The translations under genes and the position numbers were made by a program. Source: Gymnothorax reevesii (lineage: Eukaryota; Chordata; Actinopteri; Anguilliformes; Muraenidae). Taken from it: DNA of 64,000 nt. Each line of letters opens with the position of its first letter. Position 1 is the stretch's first letter. The notes under the pieces are model-generated. The model was not told where the DNA came from and did not search any database. It saw only the letters and a program-made list of their open reading frames with translations. The DNA lies in NCBI GenBank assembly GCA_029721435.1, contig CM056584.1:9506395-9570394 (forward strand), written 5' to 3'. This document shows positions 27,135 through 41,400 of the stretch, in pieces.

Positions 27135-28825
27135 GTGTAAAATGGAAATTGAGTGACATGAATGTTTTAATACTAATGCTAACATGCTAATGCTAGCGCT
27201 CTAATGTGAGTGCTAATATGTGGTCATTTTCATACTGTACGTGTCCTCTATGATGGGAATATGGGATCAGATGGCATTTCAGCTTAACCCTGTTTGTGTA
27301 AAATGGAAATTGAGTGACGTTAATGTTTAAATGCTAATGCTAACATGCAAATGCTAGCGATCTAATATGAGTGCTAATATCTGGTCATTTTCATACTGTA
27401 CGTGTCCTCTATGATGTTAATAGGAGATCAGATGGCATTTCAGCGCAACCCTGCTTGTGTAAAATGGAAATTAAGTGACGTTAATGTTTGAATGCTAATG
27501 CTAACATGCTAATGCTAGCGATCTAATGTGAGTGCTAATATCTGGTCATTTTCATACTGTACGTGTCCTCTATGATGGGAGTATGGGATCAGATGGCATT
27601 TCAGCTTAACCCTGCTTGTGTACAATGGAAATTTAGTGACGTTAATGTTTGAATGCTAATGCTAACATGGTAATGCTAGCGATCTAATGTGAGTGTTAAT
27701 ATCTGGTCATTTTCATACTACACGTGTCCTCTATGATGTTAATAGGAGATCAGATGGCATTTCAGCTTAACCCTTCTTGTTTAAAATGGAAATTGAGTGA
27801 TGTTCATGTTTAAATGCTAATGTTAACATGCTAATTCTAGCGCTCTAATGTGAGTGCTAATATGTGGTCATTTTCATACTGTACGTGTCCTCTATGATGG
27901 GAATATGGGATCAGATGGCATTTCAGCTTAACCCTGTTTGTGTAAAATGGAAATTGAGTGACGTTAATGTTTAAATGCTAATGCTAACATGCTAATGCTA
28001 GCGATCTAATGTGAGTTCTAATATCTGGTCATTTTCATACTGTACGTGTCCTCTATGATGTTAATAAAAGATCAGATGGCATTTCAGCTTAACCCTGCTT
28101 GTGTAAAATGGAAATTTAGTGACGTTAATGTTTGAATGCTAATGCTAACATGCTAATGCTAGCGATCTAATGTGAGTGCTAATATCTGGTCATTTTCATA
28201 CTATACGTGTCCTCTATGATGTTAATAGGAGATCAGATGGCATTTCAGCTTAACCCTTCTTGTTTAAAATGGAAATTGAGTGATGTTAATGTTTAAATGC
28301 TAATGTTAACATGCTAATTCTAGCGCTCTAATGTGAGTGCTAATATGTGGTCATTTTCATACTGTACGTGTCCTCTATGATGGGAATATGGGATCAGATG
28401 GCATTTCAGCTTAACCCTGTTTGTGTAAAATGGAAATTGAGTGACGTTAATGTTTGAATGCTAATGCTAACATGCTAATGCTAGCGATCTATTGTGAGTG
28501 CTAATATCTGGTCATTTTCATACTATACGTGTCCTCTATGATGTTAATAGGAGATCAGATGGCATTTCAGCTTAACCCTTCTTGTATTATAAAAAAATTG
28601 AGTAATGTAAATGTTTCAATGCTAATGCTAACATGCTAATGCTAGCGATCTAATGTGATTTCTAATATCTGGTCATTTTCATACTATACGTCTCCTCTAT
28701 GATGTTAATAGGAGATCAGATGGCATTTCAGCTTAACACTTCTTGTGTAAAATGGAAATTGAGTGACATAAATGTTTTATTGCTAATGCTAACATGCTAA
28801 TGCTAGCGATCTAATGTGAGTGCAT
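27135..28825 (+). repeat. Inter-domain satellite stretch with 3-monomer duplication
   Basis: Ten to eleven monomers between the two large tandem duplications. From about 27,590 the sequence repeats at 483 bp (3 x 161): the rare ATGTTAACATGCTAATTCTAGCGCTC block occurs near 27,818 and 28,301. Its copies match until about 28,500, where differences such as CTATTGTGAG appear. A monomer near 28,058 has TTAATAAAAG in place of TTAATAGGAG. No long monomer occurs between 26,367 and 28,957, one of the longest gaps in the window at 16 monomers. The two edges are the ends of the flanking duplications. Confidence 0.8.
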
Positions 28826-29579
28826 ATATCTGGTCATTTTCATACTGTACGTGTCCTCTATGATGTTAGTATGAGATCAGATGGCATTTCTCCTTCACCC
28901 TTCTTGTATTATCAGCAAATTGAGTAATGTTAATGTTTCGATGCTAATGCTAACATGCTGATGCTAACATGCTAATGCTAGCAATCTAATGTGAGTGCTA
29001 ATACCTGGTCATTTTCATACTGTACATGTCCTCTATGATGGGAGTATGGGATCAGATGGCATTTCAGCTTAACCCTGCTTGTGTTAAATGGAAATTGAGT
29101 GACGGTAATGTTTGAATACTAATGCTAACATGCTAATGCTAGCAATCTAATGTGAGTCCTAATATCTGGTCATTTTCATACTGTACGTGTCCTCTATGAT
29201 GGGAGTATGGGATCAGATGGCATTTCAGCTTAACCCTGCTTGTGTAAAATAGAAATTGAGTGATGTTAATGTTTGAATGCTAATGCTAACATGCTAATTC
29301 TAGCGATCTAATGTGAGTTCTAATATCTGGTCATTTTCATACTGTAAGTATCCTCTATGATGTTAGTATGAGATCAGATGGCATTTCTCCTTCACCCTTC
29401 TTGTATTATGAGCAAATTGAGTAATGTTAATGTTTCAATGCTAATGCTAACATGCTGATGCTAACATGCTAATGCTAGCGATCTAATGTGAGTGCTAATA
29501 GTTGGTCATTTTCATACTGTACGTGTCCTCTATGATGTTAATTGGAGATCAGATGGCATTTCAGCTTAACCCTTCTTGT

Positions 29580-29592
29580 ATAATAAAAAATT
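29580..29592 (+). repeat. Shortened A-tract (six A) in an A-type monomer
   Basis: Run of six A instead of the usual seven after TATAAT. It accounts for the 657-bp spacing of the long monomers at 29454 and 30111 (expected 658). The same deletion recurs at the equivalent place in copy 2 (about 39,222-39,234), so it predates the 9.6-kb duplication. Confidence 0.85.
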
Positions 29593-30706
29593 GAGTAATG
29601 TTAATGTTTAAATGCTAATGCTAACATGCTAATGCTAGCAATTTAATGTGAGTTCTAATATCTGGTCATTTTCATACTATACGTGTCCTCTATAATGTTA
29701 ATAGGAGATCAGATGGCATTTCAGCTTAACCCTTCTTGTGTAAAATGGAAATTGAGTGACATTAATGTTTTAATACTAATGCTAACATGCTAATGCTAGC
29801 GATCTAATGTGAGTGCTAATATCTGGTCATTTTCATACTGTACGTGTCCTCTATGATGGGAGTATTGGATCAGATGGCATTTCAGCTTAACCCTGCTTGT
29901 GTAAAATAAAAATTGAGTGACGTTAATGTTTGAATGCTAATGCTAACATGCTAATGCTAGCGATCTAATGTGAGTGCTAATATCTGGTCATTTTCATACT
30001 GTCAGTGTCCTCTATGATGTTAGTATGAGATCAGATGGCATTTCTCCTTCACCCTTCTTGTATTATAAGCAAATTGAGTAATGTTAATGTTTCAATGCTA
30101 ATGCAAACATGCTGATGCTAACATGCTAATGCTAGCAATCTAATGTGAGTGCTAATACCTGGTCATTTTCATCCTGTACATGTCTTCTATGATGGGAGTA
30201 TGGGATCAGACGGCATTTCAGCTTAACCTTGCTTGTGTAAAATGGAAATTGAGTGACGTTAATGTTTTAATGCTAATGCTAACATGCTAATGCTAGTGAT
30301 CTAATGTGAGTGCTAATACCTGGTCATTTTCATACTGTACATGTCCTCTATGATGGGAGTATGAGATCAGATGGCTTTTCAGCTTAACCCTGCTTGTGTA
30401 AAATGGAAATTGAGTGACGTTAATGTTTGAATGCTAATGCTAACATGTTAATGCTAGCGATCTAATGTGAGTTCTAATATCTGGTCATTTTCATACCATA
30501 CTTGTCCTCTATGATGTTAATAGGAGATCAGATGGCATTTCAGCTTAACCCTGCTTGTGTACAATGGAAATTTAGTGAGGTTAATGTTTGAATGCTAATG
30601 CTAACATGCTAATGCTAGCGATCTAATGTGAGTGCTAATATCTGGTCATTTTCATACTACACGTGTCCTCTATGATGTTAATAGGACATCAGATGGCATT
30701 TCAGCT

Positions 30707-30720
30707 TAACCCTCTTGTTT
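30707..30720 (+). repeat. Single-base deletion private to copy 1
   Basis: Reads AACCCTCTTGTTT where copy 2 (about 40,346) reads AACCCTTCTTGTTT. It shifts the offset between the 9.6-kb copies from 9,638 to 9,639 bp and makes the 30111-31573 interval 1,462 instead of 1,463 bp. It arose after the duplication. Confidence 0.85.
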
Positions 30721-33700
30721 AAAATGGAAATTGAGTGATGTTAATGTTTAAATGCTAATGCTAACATGCTAATGCTAGCGCTCTAATGTGAGTGCTAATA
30801 TGTGGTCATTTTCATACTGTACGTGTCCTCGATGATGGGAATATGGGATCAGATGGCATTTCAGCTTAACCCTGTTTGTGTAAAATGGAAATTGAGTGAC
30901 GTTAATGTTTAAATGCTAATGCTAACATGCAAATGCTAGCGATCTAATGTGAGTGCTAATATCTGGTCATTTTCATACTGAACGTGTCCTCTATGATGTT
31001 AATAGGAGATCAGATGGCATTTCAGCTTAACCCTGCTTGTGTAAAATGGAAATTTAGTGACGTTAATGTTTGAATGCTAATGCTAACATGCTAATGCTAG
31101 CGATCTAATGTGAGTGCTAATATCTGGTCATTTTCATACTGTACGTGTCCTCTATGATGGGAGTATGGGATCAGATGGCATTTCAGCTTTACCCTGCTTG
31201 TGTAAAATGGAAATTGAGTGAAGTTAATGTTGGAATACTAATGCTAACATGCTTATGCTAGCAATCTATTGTGAGTGCCAATATCTGGTGATTTTCATAC
31301 TGTACGTGTCCTCTATGATTGGAGTATGGGATCAGATGGCATTTCAGCTTAACCCTGCTTGTGTAAAATAGAAATTGAGTGACGTTAATGTTTGAATGCT
31401 AATGCTAACATGCTAATGCTAGTGATCTAATGTGAGTGCAAATATCTGGTCATTTTCATACTGTACGTGTCCTCTATGATGTTAGTATGAGATCAGATGG
31501 CATTTCTCCTTCACCCTTCTTGGATTATAAGCAAATTGAGTAATGTTAATGTTTCGATGCTAATGCTAACATGCTGATGCTAACATGCTAATGCTAGCAA
31601 TCTAATGTGAGTGCTAATACCTGGTCATTTTCATACTGTACATGTCCTCTATGATGGGAGTATGGGATCAGATGGCATTTCAGCTTAACCCTGCTTGTGT
31701 AAAATGGAAATTGAGTGACGTTAACGTTTGAATGCTAATGCTAACATGCTAATGCTAGCTATCTAATGAGAGTTCTAATATCTGGTCATTTTCATACTAT
31801 ACGTGTCCTCTTTGATGTTAATAGGAGATCAGATGGCATTTCAGCTTAACCCTTCTTTTTTAAAATGGAAATTGAGTGATTTTAATGTTTAAATGCTAAT
31901 GCTAACATGCTATTGCTAGCGATCTAATGTGAGTGCTAATACCTGGTCATTTTCATACTGTACGTGTCCTCTATGATGAGAATATGGGATCAGATGGCAT
32001 TTCTGCTTAACCCTGTTTGTGTAAAATGGAAATTGAGTGAAGTTAATGTTTAAATGCTAATGCTAACATGCTAATCCTAGCGATCTAATGTGAGTGCTAA
32101 TATCTGGTCATTTTCATACTGTACATGTCCTCTATGATGTGAATAGGAGATCAGATGGCATTTCAGCTTTACCCTTCTTGTATAATAAAAAAATTGAGTA
32201 ATGTTAATGTTTAAATGCTAAAGCTAACATGCTAATGCTAGCGATCTAATGTGAGTTCTAATATCTGGTCATTTTCATACTGTACGTGTCCTCTATGATG
32301 TTAATAGGAGATCAGATGGCATTTCAGCTTAACCCTTCTTGTGTAAAATGGAAATTGAGTGACATTAATGTTTTAATACTAATGCTAACATGCTAATGCT
32401 AGCGATCTAATGTGAGTGCTAATATCTGGTCATTTTCATACTGTAAGTGTCCTCTATGATGGGAGTATGGGATCAGATGGCATTTCAGCTTAACCCTGCT
32501 TGTGTAAAATGGAAATTGAGTGACGTTAATGTTTGAATACTAATGCTAACATGCTATTGCTAGCAATCTAATGTGAGTGCTAATATCTGGTCATTTTCAT
32601 ACTGTACGTGTCCTCTATGATGGGAGTATGGGATCAGATGGCATTTCAGCTTAACCCTGCTTGTGTAAAATCGAAATTGAGTGATGTTAATGTTTGAATG
32701 CTAATGCTAACATGCTAATGCTAGAGATCTAATGTGAGTGCTAATATCTGGTCATTTTCATACTGTAAGTGTCCTCTATGATGTTAGTATGAGATCAGAT
32801 GGCATTTCTCCTTCACCCTTCTTGTATTATAAGCAAATTGAGTAATGTTAATGTTTCAATGCTAATGCTAACATGCTGATGCTAACATGCTAATGCTAGC
32901 AATCTAATGTGAGTGCTAATACCTGGTCATTTTCATACTGTACATGTCCTCTATGATGGGAGTATGGGATCAGATGGCATTTCAGCTTAACCCTGCTTGT
33001 GTAAAATGGAAATTGAGTAACGTTAACGTTTGAATGCTAATGCTAACATGCTAATGCTAGCTATCTAATGAGAGTTCTAATATCTGGTCATTTTCATACT
33101 ATACGTGTCCTCTTTGATGTTAATAGGAGATCAGATGGCATTTCAGCTTAACCCTTCTTTTTTAAAATGGAAATTGAGTGATTTTAATGTTTAAATGCTA
33201 ATGTTAACATGCTATTGCTAGCGATCTAATGTGAGTGCTAATACCTGGTCATTTTCATACTGTACGTGTCCTCTATGATGAGAATATGGGATCAGATGGC
33301 ATTTCAGCTTAACCAGGTTTGTGTAAAATGGAAATTGAGTGAAGTTACTGTTTAAATGCTAATGCTAACATGTTAATGCTAGCGATCTAATGTGAGTGCT
33401 AATATCTGGTCATTTTCATACTGTACATGTCCTCTATGATGTAAATAGGAGATCAGATGGCATTTCAGCTTTACCCTTCTTGTATAATAAAAAAATTGAG
33501 TAATGTTAATGTTTAAATGCTAAAGCTAACATGCTAATGCTAGCGATCTAATGTGAGTTCCAATATCTGGTCATTTTCATACTGTACGTGTCCTCTATGA
33601 TGTTAATAGGAGATCAGATGGCATTTCAGCTTAACCCTTCTTTTTTAAAATGGAAATTGAGTGACATTAATGGTTTAATACTAATGCTAACATGCTAATG

Positions 33701-36700
33701 CTAGCGATCTAATGTGAGTGCTAATATCTGGTCATTTTCATACTGTAAGTGTCCTCTATGATGGGAGTATGGGATCAGATGGCATTTCAGCTTAACCCTG
33801 CTTGTGTAAAATGGAAATTGAGTGACGTTAATGTTTGAATACTAATGCTAACATGCTATTGCTAGCAATCTAATGTGAGTGCTAATATCTGGTCATTTTC
33901 ATACTGTACGTGTCCTCTATGATGGGAGTATGGGATCAGATGGCATTTCAGCTTAACCCTGCTTGTGTAAAATAGAAATTGAGTGATGTTAATGTTTGAA
34001 TGCTAATGCTAACATGCTAATGCTAGAGATCTAATGTGAGTGCTAATATCTGGTCATTTTCAAACTGTAAGTGTCCTCTATGATGTTAGTATGAGATCAG
34101 ATGGCATTTCTCCTTCACCCTTCTTGTATTATAAGCAAATTGAGTAATGTTAATGTTTCAATGCTAATGCTAACATGCTGATGCTGACATGCTAATGCTA
34201 GCAATCTAATGTGAGTGCTAATACCTGTTCATTTTCATACTGTACATGTCTTCTATGATGGGAGTATGGGATCAGATGGCATTTCAGCTTAACCCTGCTT
34301 GTGAAAAATGGAAATTGAGTGACGTTAATGTTTGAATGCTAAAGCTTACATGCTAATGCTAGCGATCTAATGTGAGTGCTAATACCTGGTCATTTTCATA
34401 CTGTACATGTCCTCTATGATGGGAGTATGAGATCAGATGGCTTTTCAGCTTAACCCTGCTTCTGTAAAATGGAAATTGAGTGACGTTAATGTTTGAATGC
34501 TAATGCTAACATGCTAATGCTAGCGATCTAATGTGAGTTCTAATATCTGGTCATTTTCATACCATACGTGTCCTTTATGATGTTAATAGGAGATCAGATG
34601 GCATTTCAGCTTAACCCTGCTTGTGTACAATGGAAATTTAGTAACGTTAATGTTTGAATGCTAATGCTAACATACTAATGCTAGCGATCTAATGTGAGTG
34701 CTAATATCTGGTCATTTTCATACTACACGTGTCCTCTATGATGTTCATAGGAGATCAGATGGCATTTCAGCTTAACCCTTCTTGTTTACAATGGAAATTG
34801 AGTTATGTTACTGTTTAAATGCTAATGCTAACATGCTAATGCTAGCGCTCTAATGTGAATGCTAATATGTGGTCATTTTTATACTGTACGTGTCCTCTAT
34901 GATATTAATAGGAGATCAGATGGCATTTCAGCTTAACCCTGCTTGTGTAAAATGGAAATTTAGTGACGTTAATGTTTGAATGCTAATGCTAACATGCTAA
35001 TGCTAGCGATCTAATGTGAGTGCTAATATCTGGTCATTTTCATACTGTAAGTGTCCTCTATGATGTTAGTATGAGATCAGATGGCATTTCTCCTTCACCC
35101 TTCTTGTATTATAAGCAAATTGAGTAATGTTAATGTTTCAATACTAATGCTAACATGCTGATGCTAACATGCTAATGCTAGCAATCTAATGTGAGTGCTA
35201 ATACCTGGTCATTTTCATACTGTACATGTCTTCTATGATGGGAGTATGGGATCAGATGGCATTTCAGCTTAACCCTGCTTGTGTAAAATGGAAATTGTGT
35301 GACGTTAATATTTGAATGCTAATGCTAACATGCTAATGCTAGCAATCTAATGTGAGTGCTAATACCTGGTCATTTTCATACTGTACATGTCCTCTATGAT
35401 GGGAGTATGAGATCAGATGGCTTTTCAGCTTAACCCTGCTTGTGTAAAATGGAAATTTAATGACGTTCATGTTTGAATGCTAATGCTAACATGCTAATGC
35501 TAGCGATCTAATGTGAGTGCTAATATCTGGTCATTTTCATACTAAACGTGTCCTCTATGATGTTAATAGGAGATCAGATGGCATTTCAGCTTAACCCTTC
35601 TTGTGTAAAATGGAAATTGAGTGATGTTAATGTTTAAATGCTAATGCTAACATGCTGATGCTAGCGCTCTAATGTGAGTGCTAATATCTGGTCATTTTCA
35701 TACTGTACGTGTCCTCTATGATGGGAATATGGGATCAGATGGCATTTCAGCATAACCCTGTTTGTGTAAAATGGAAATTGAGTGACATTAATGTTTAAAT
35801 GCTAATGCTAACATGCTAATGCTAGCGATCTAATGTGAGTGCTAATATCTGGTCATTTTCATGCTGTACGTGTCCTCTATGATGTTAATAGGAGATCAGA
35901 TGGCATTTCAGCTTAACCCTTCTTGTATAATAAAAAAATTGAGTAATGTTAATGTTTAAATGCTAATGCTAACATGCTAATGCTAGCGATCTAATGTGAG
36001 TTCTAATATCTGGTCATTTTCATACTATACGTGTCCTCTATGATGTTAATAGGAGATCAGATGGCATTTCAGCTTAACCCTTCTTTTGTAAAATGGAAAT
36101 TGAGTGACATTAATGTTTTAATACTAATGCTAGCATGCTTATGCTAGCGATCTAATGTGGGTGCTAATATCTGGTCATTTTCATACTGTACGTGTCCTCT
36201 ATGATGGGAGTATGGGATCAGATGGCATTTCAGCTTAACCCTGCTTGTGTAAAATGGAAATTGAGTGACGTTAATGTTTGAATACTAATGCTAACATGCT
36301 AATGCTAGCAATCTAATGTGAGTGCTAATATCTGGTCATTTTCATACTGTACGTGTCCTCTATGATGGGAGTATGGGATCAGATGGCATTTCAGCTTAAC
36401 CCTGCTTGTGTAAAATAGAAATTAAGTGATGTTAATGTTTGAATGCTAATGCTAACATGCTAATGCTAGCGATCTAATGTGAGTTCTAATATCTGGTCAT
36501 TTTCATACTGTAAGTGTCCTCTATGATGTTAGTATGAGATCAGATGGCATTTCTCCTTCACCCTTCTTGTATTATGAGCAAATTGAGTCATGTTATTGTT
36601 TCAATGCTAATGCTAACATGCTGATGCTAACATGCTAATGCTAGCGATCTAATGTGAGTGCTAATAGTTAGTCATTTTCATACTGTACGTGTCCTCTATG

Positions 36701-36740
36701 ATGTTAATTGGAGATCAGATGGCATTTCAGCTTAACCCTT

Positions 36741-37095
36741 CTTGTGTAAAATGGAAATTGAGTGATGTTAATGTTTAAATGCTAATGCTAACATGCTGAT
36801 GCTAGCGCTCTAATGTGAGTGCTAATATCTGGTCATTTTCATACTGTACGTGTCCTCTATGATGGGAATATGGGATCAGATGGCATTTCAGCATAACCCT
36901 GTTTGTGTAAAATGGAAATTGAGTGACATTAATGTTTAACATGCTAATGCTAACATGCTAATGCTAGCGATCTAATGTGAGTGCTAATATCTGGTCATTT
37001 TCATGCTGTACGTGTCCTCTATGATGTTAATAGGAGATCAGATGGCATTTCAGCTTAACCCTTCTTGTATAATAAAAAAATTGAGTAATGTTAAT
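36741..37095 (+). repeat. Replaced tract in copy 1 (putative conversion)
   Basis: Here copy 1 departs from copy 2, although both sides stay in register. The copy 1 sequence repeats its own 35,600-35,954 at an offset of 1,141-1,142 bp, including CATGCTGATGCTAGCGCTC and AGCATAACCCTG, where copy 2 (46,380-46,734) has an A-tract monomer, a TATAATGTT monomer and one with AAATGAAAATTGAG. The monomer number is unchanged. A single inserted base (TTTAACATGC, about 36,945) marks this tract only. Non-reciprocal transfer from seven monomers upstream explains this most simply; two compensating unequal exchanges would also do so. Confidence 0.72.
36938..36952 (+). repeat. Single-base insertion at a monomer boundary
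   Basis: TTTAACATGCTAATG replaces TTTAAATGCTAATG, making the 36620-37118 interval 498 instead of 497 bp. The AACATGCTAATG start equals the junction between the two 14-bp core copies, so it may reflect out-of-register pairing of the core. Present only inside the replaced tract of copy 1. Confidence 0.8.
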
Positions 37096-38463
37096 GTTTC
37101 AATGCTAATGCTAACATGCTGATGCTAACATGCTAATGCTAGCAATCTAATGTGAGTGCTAATACCTGGTCATTTTCATACTGTACATGTCTTCTATGAT
37201 GGGAGTATGGGATCAGACGGCATTTCAGCTTAACCTTGCTTGTGTAAAATGGAAATTGAGTGACGTTAATGTTTTAATGCTAATGCTAACATGCTAATGC
37301 TAGTGATCTAATGTGAGTGCTAATACCTGGTCATTTTCATACTGTACATGTCCTCTATGATGGGAGTATGAGATCAGATGGCTTTTCAGCTTAACCCTGC
37401 TTGTGTAAAATGGAAATTGAGTGACGTTAATGTTTGAATGCTAATGCTAACATGCTAATGCTAGCGATCTAATGTGAGTTCTAATATCTGGTCATTTTCA
37501 TACCATACATGTCCTTTATGATGTTAATAGGAGATCAGATGGCATTTCAGCTTAACCCAGCTTGTGTACAATGGAAATTTAGTGACGTTAATGTTTGAAT
37601 GCTAATGCTAACATGCTAATGCTAGCGATCTAATGTGAGTGCTAATATCTGGTCATTTTCATTCTACACGTGTCCTCTATGATGTTCATAGGAGATCAGA
37701 TGGCATTTCAGCTTAACCCTTCTTGTTTAAAATGGAAATTGAGTTATGTTAATGTTTAAATGCTAATGCTAACATGTTAATGCTAGCGCTCTAATGTGAA
37801 TGCTAATATGTGGTCATTTTTATACTGTACGTGTCCTCTATGATGTTAATAGGAGATCAGATGGCATTTCAGCTTAACCCTGCTTGTGTTAAATGGAAAT
37901 TTAGTGACGTTAATGTTTGAATGCTAATGCTATCATGCTAATGCTAGCGATCTAATGTGAGTGCTAATATCTGGTCATTTTCATACTGTAAGTGTCCTCT
38001 ATGATGTTAGTATGAGATCAGATGGCATTTCTCCTTCACCCTTCTTGTATTATAAGCAAATTGAGTAATGTTAATGTTTCAATGCTAATGCTAACATGCT
38101 GATGCTAACATGCTAATGCTAGCAATCTAATGTGAGTGCTAATACCTGGTCATTTTCATACTGTACATGTCTTCTATGATGGGAGTATGGGATCAGATGG
38201 CATTTCAGCTTAACCCTGCTTGTGTAAAATGGAAATTGAGTGACGTTAATATTTGAATGCTAATGCTAACATGCTAATGCTAGCGATCTAATGTGAGTGC
38301 TAATACCTGGTCATTTTCATACTGTACATGTCCTCTATGATGGGAGTATGAGATCAGATGGCTTTTCAGCTTAACCCTGCTTGTGTAAAATGGAAATTTA
38401 ATGACGTTCATGTTTGAATGCTAATGCTAACATGCTAATGCTAGCGATCTAATGTGAGTGCTA

Positions 38464-41400
38464 ATATCTGGTCATTTTCATACTGTACGTGTCCTCTATG
38501 ATGTTAGTATGAGATCAGATGGCATTTCTCCTTCACCCTTCTTGTATTATCAGCAAATTGAGTAATGTTAATGTTTCGATGCTAATGCTAACATGCTGAT
38601 GCTAACATGCTAATGCTAGCAATCTAATGTGAGTGCTAATACCTGGTCATTTTCAACCTGTACATGTCCTCTATGATGGGAGTATGGGATCAGATGGCAT
38701 TTCAGCTTAACCCTGCTTGTGTAAAATGGAAATTGAGTGACGTTAATGTTTGAATACTAATGCTAACATGCTAATGCTAGCAATCTAATGTGAGTCCTAA
38801 TATCTGGTCATTTTCATACTGTACGTGTCCTCTATGATGGGAGTATGGGATCAGATGGCATTTCAGCTTAACCCTGCTTGTGTAAAATAGAAATTGAGTG
38901 ATGTTAATGTTTGAATGCTAATGCTAACATGCTAATTCTAGCGATCTAATGTGAGTTCTAATATCTGGTCATTTTCATACTGTAAGTATCCTCTATGATG
39001 TTAGTATGAGATCAGATGGCATTTCTCCTTCACCCTTCTTGTATTATGAGCAAATTGAGTAATGTTAATGTTTCAATGCTAATGCTAACATGCTGATGCT
39101 AACATGCTAATGCTAGCGATCTAATGTGAGTGCTAATAGTTGGTCATTTTCATACTGTACGTGTCCTCTATGATGTTAATTGGAGATCAGATGGCATTTC
39201 AGCTTAACCCTTCTTGTATAATAAAAAATTGAGTAATGTTAATGTTTAAATGCTAATGCTAACATGGTAATGCTAGCAATTTAATGTGAGTTCTAATATC
39301 TGGTCATTTTCATACTATACGTGTCCTCTATAATGTTAATAGGAGATCAGATGGCATTTCAGCTTAACCCTTCTTGTGTAAAATGGAAATTGAGTGACAT
39401 TAATGTTTTAATACTAATGCTAACATGCTAATGCTAGCGATCTAATGTGAGTGCTAATATCTGGTCATTTTCATACTGTACGTGTCCTCTATGATGGGAG
39501 TATTGGATCAGATGGCATTTCAGCTTAACCCTGCTTGTGTAAAATAAAAATTGAGTGACGTTAATGTTTGAATGCTAATGCTAACATGCTAATGCTAGCG
39601 ATCTAATGTGAGTGCTAATATCTGGTCATTTTCATACTGTCAGTGTCCTCTATGATGTTAGTATGAGATCAGATGGCATTTCTCCTTCACCCTTCTTGTA
39701 TTATAAGCAAATTGAGTAATGTTAATGTTTCAATGCTAATGCAAACATGCTGATGCTAACATGCTAATGCTAGCAATCTAATGTGAGTGCTAATACCTGG
39801 TCATTTTCATACTGTACATGTCTTCTATGATGGGAGTATGGGATCAGACGGCATTTCAGCTTAACCTTGCTTGTGTAAAATGGAAATTGAGTGACGTTAA
39901 TGTTTTAATGCTAATGCTAACATGCTAATGCTAGTGATCTAATGTGAGTGCTAATTCCTGGTCATTTTCATACTGTACATGTCCTCTATGATGGGAGTAT
40001 GAGATCAGATGGCTTTTCAGCTTAACCCTGCTTGTGTAAAATGGAAATTGAGTGACGTTAATGTTTGAATGCTAATGCTAACATGTTAATGCTAGCGATC
40101 TAATGTGAGTTCTAATATCTGGTCATTTTTATACCATACTTGTCCTCTATGATGTGAATAGGAGATCAGATGGCATTTCAGCTTAACCCTGCTTGTGTAC
40201 AATGGAAATTTAGTGAGGTTAATGTTTGAATGCTAATGCTAACATGCTAATGCTAGCGATCTAATGTGAGTGCTAATATCTGGTCATTTTCATACTACAC
40301 GTGTCCTCTATGATGTTAATAGGAGATCAGATGGCATTTCAGCTTAACCCTTCTTGTTTAAAATGGAAATTGAGTGATGTTAATGTTTAAATGCTAATGC
40401 TAACATGCTAATGCTAGCGCTCTAATGTGAGTGCTAATATGTGGTCATTTTCATACTGTACGTGTCCTCGATGATGGGAATATGGGATCAGATGGCATTT
40501 CAGCTTAACCCTGTTTGTGTAAAATGGAAATTGAGTGACGTTAATGTTTAAATGCTAATGCTAACATGCAAATGCTAGCGATCTAATGTGAGTGCTAATA
40601 TCTGGTCATTTTCATACTGTACGTGTCCTCTATGATGTTAATAGGAGATCAGATGGCATTTCAGCTTAACCCTGCTTGTGTAAAATGGAAATTTAGTGAC
40701 GTTAATGTTTGAATGCTAATGCTAACATGCTAATGCTAGCGATCTAATGTGAGTGCTAATATCTGGTCATTTTCATACTGTACGTGTCCTCTATGATGGG
40801 AGTATGGGATCAGATGGCATTTCAGCTTAACCCTGCTTGTGTAAAATGGAAATTGAGTGAAGTTAATGTTGGAATACTAATGCTAACATGCTTATGCTAG
40901 CAATCTATTGTGAGTGCCAATATCTGGTGATTTTCATACTGTACGTGTCCTCTATGATTGGAGTATGGGATCAGATGGCATTTCAGCTTAACCCTGCTTG
41001 TGTAAAATAGAAATTGAGTGACGTTAATGTTTGAATGCTAATGCTAACATGCTAATGCTAGCGATCTAATGTGAGTGCAAATATCTGGTCATTTTCATAC
41101 TGTACGTGTCCTCTATGATGTTAGTATGAGATCAGATGGCATTTCTCCTTCACCCTTCTTGGATTATAAGCAAATTGAGTAATGTTAATGTTTCGATGCT
41201 AATGCTAACATGCTGATGCTAACATGCTAATGCTAGCAATCTAATGTGAGTGCTAATACCTGGTCATTTTCATACTGTACATGTCCTCTATGATGGGAGT
41301 ATGGGATCGGATGGCATTTCAGCTTAACCCTGCTTGTGTAAAATGGAAATTGAGTGACGTTAACGTTTGAATGCTAATGCTAACATGCTAATGCTAGCTA

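Larger units (their letters stand above)
28826..38463 (+). repeat. 9,638-bp tandem duplication, copy 1
   Basis: 59 monomers, ten of them long; 59 x 161 + 10 x 14 = 9,639, less a net single base. The left edge is fixed by TGCATATATC at 28,821-28,830 against TGCTAATATC at the counterpart; the match holds from 28,826. The order of long monomers (28957, 29454, 30111, 31573, 32875, 34177, 35157, 36620, 37118, 38098) recurs in copy 2 except for the last. Copy 1 carries private changes: a 1-base deletion near 30,711, TGAACGTG near 30,989, and a replaced tract at about 36,741-37,095. It is thus clearly older than the 12.36-kb event. Confidence 0.88.
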
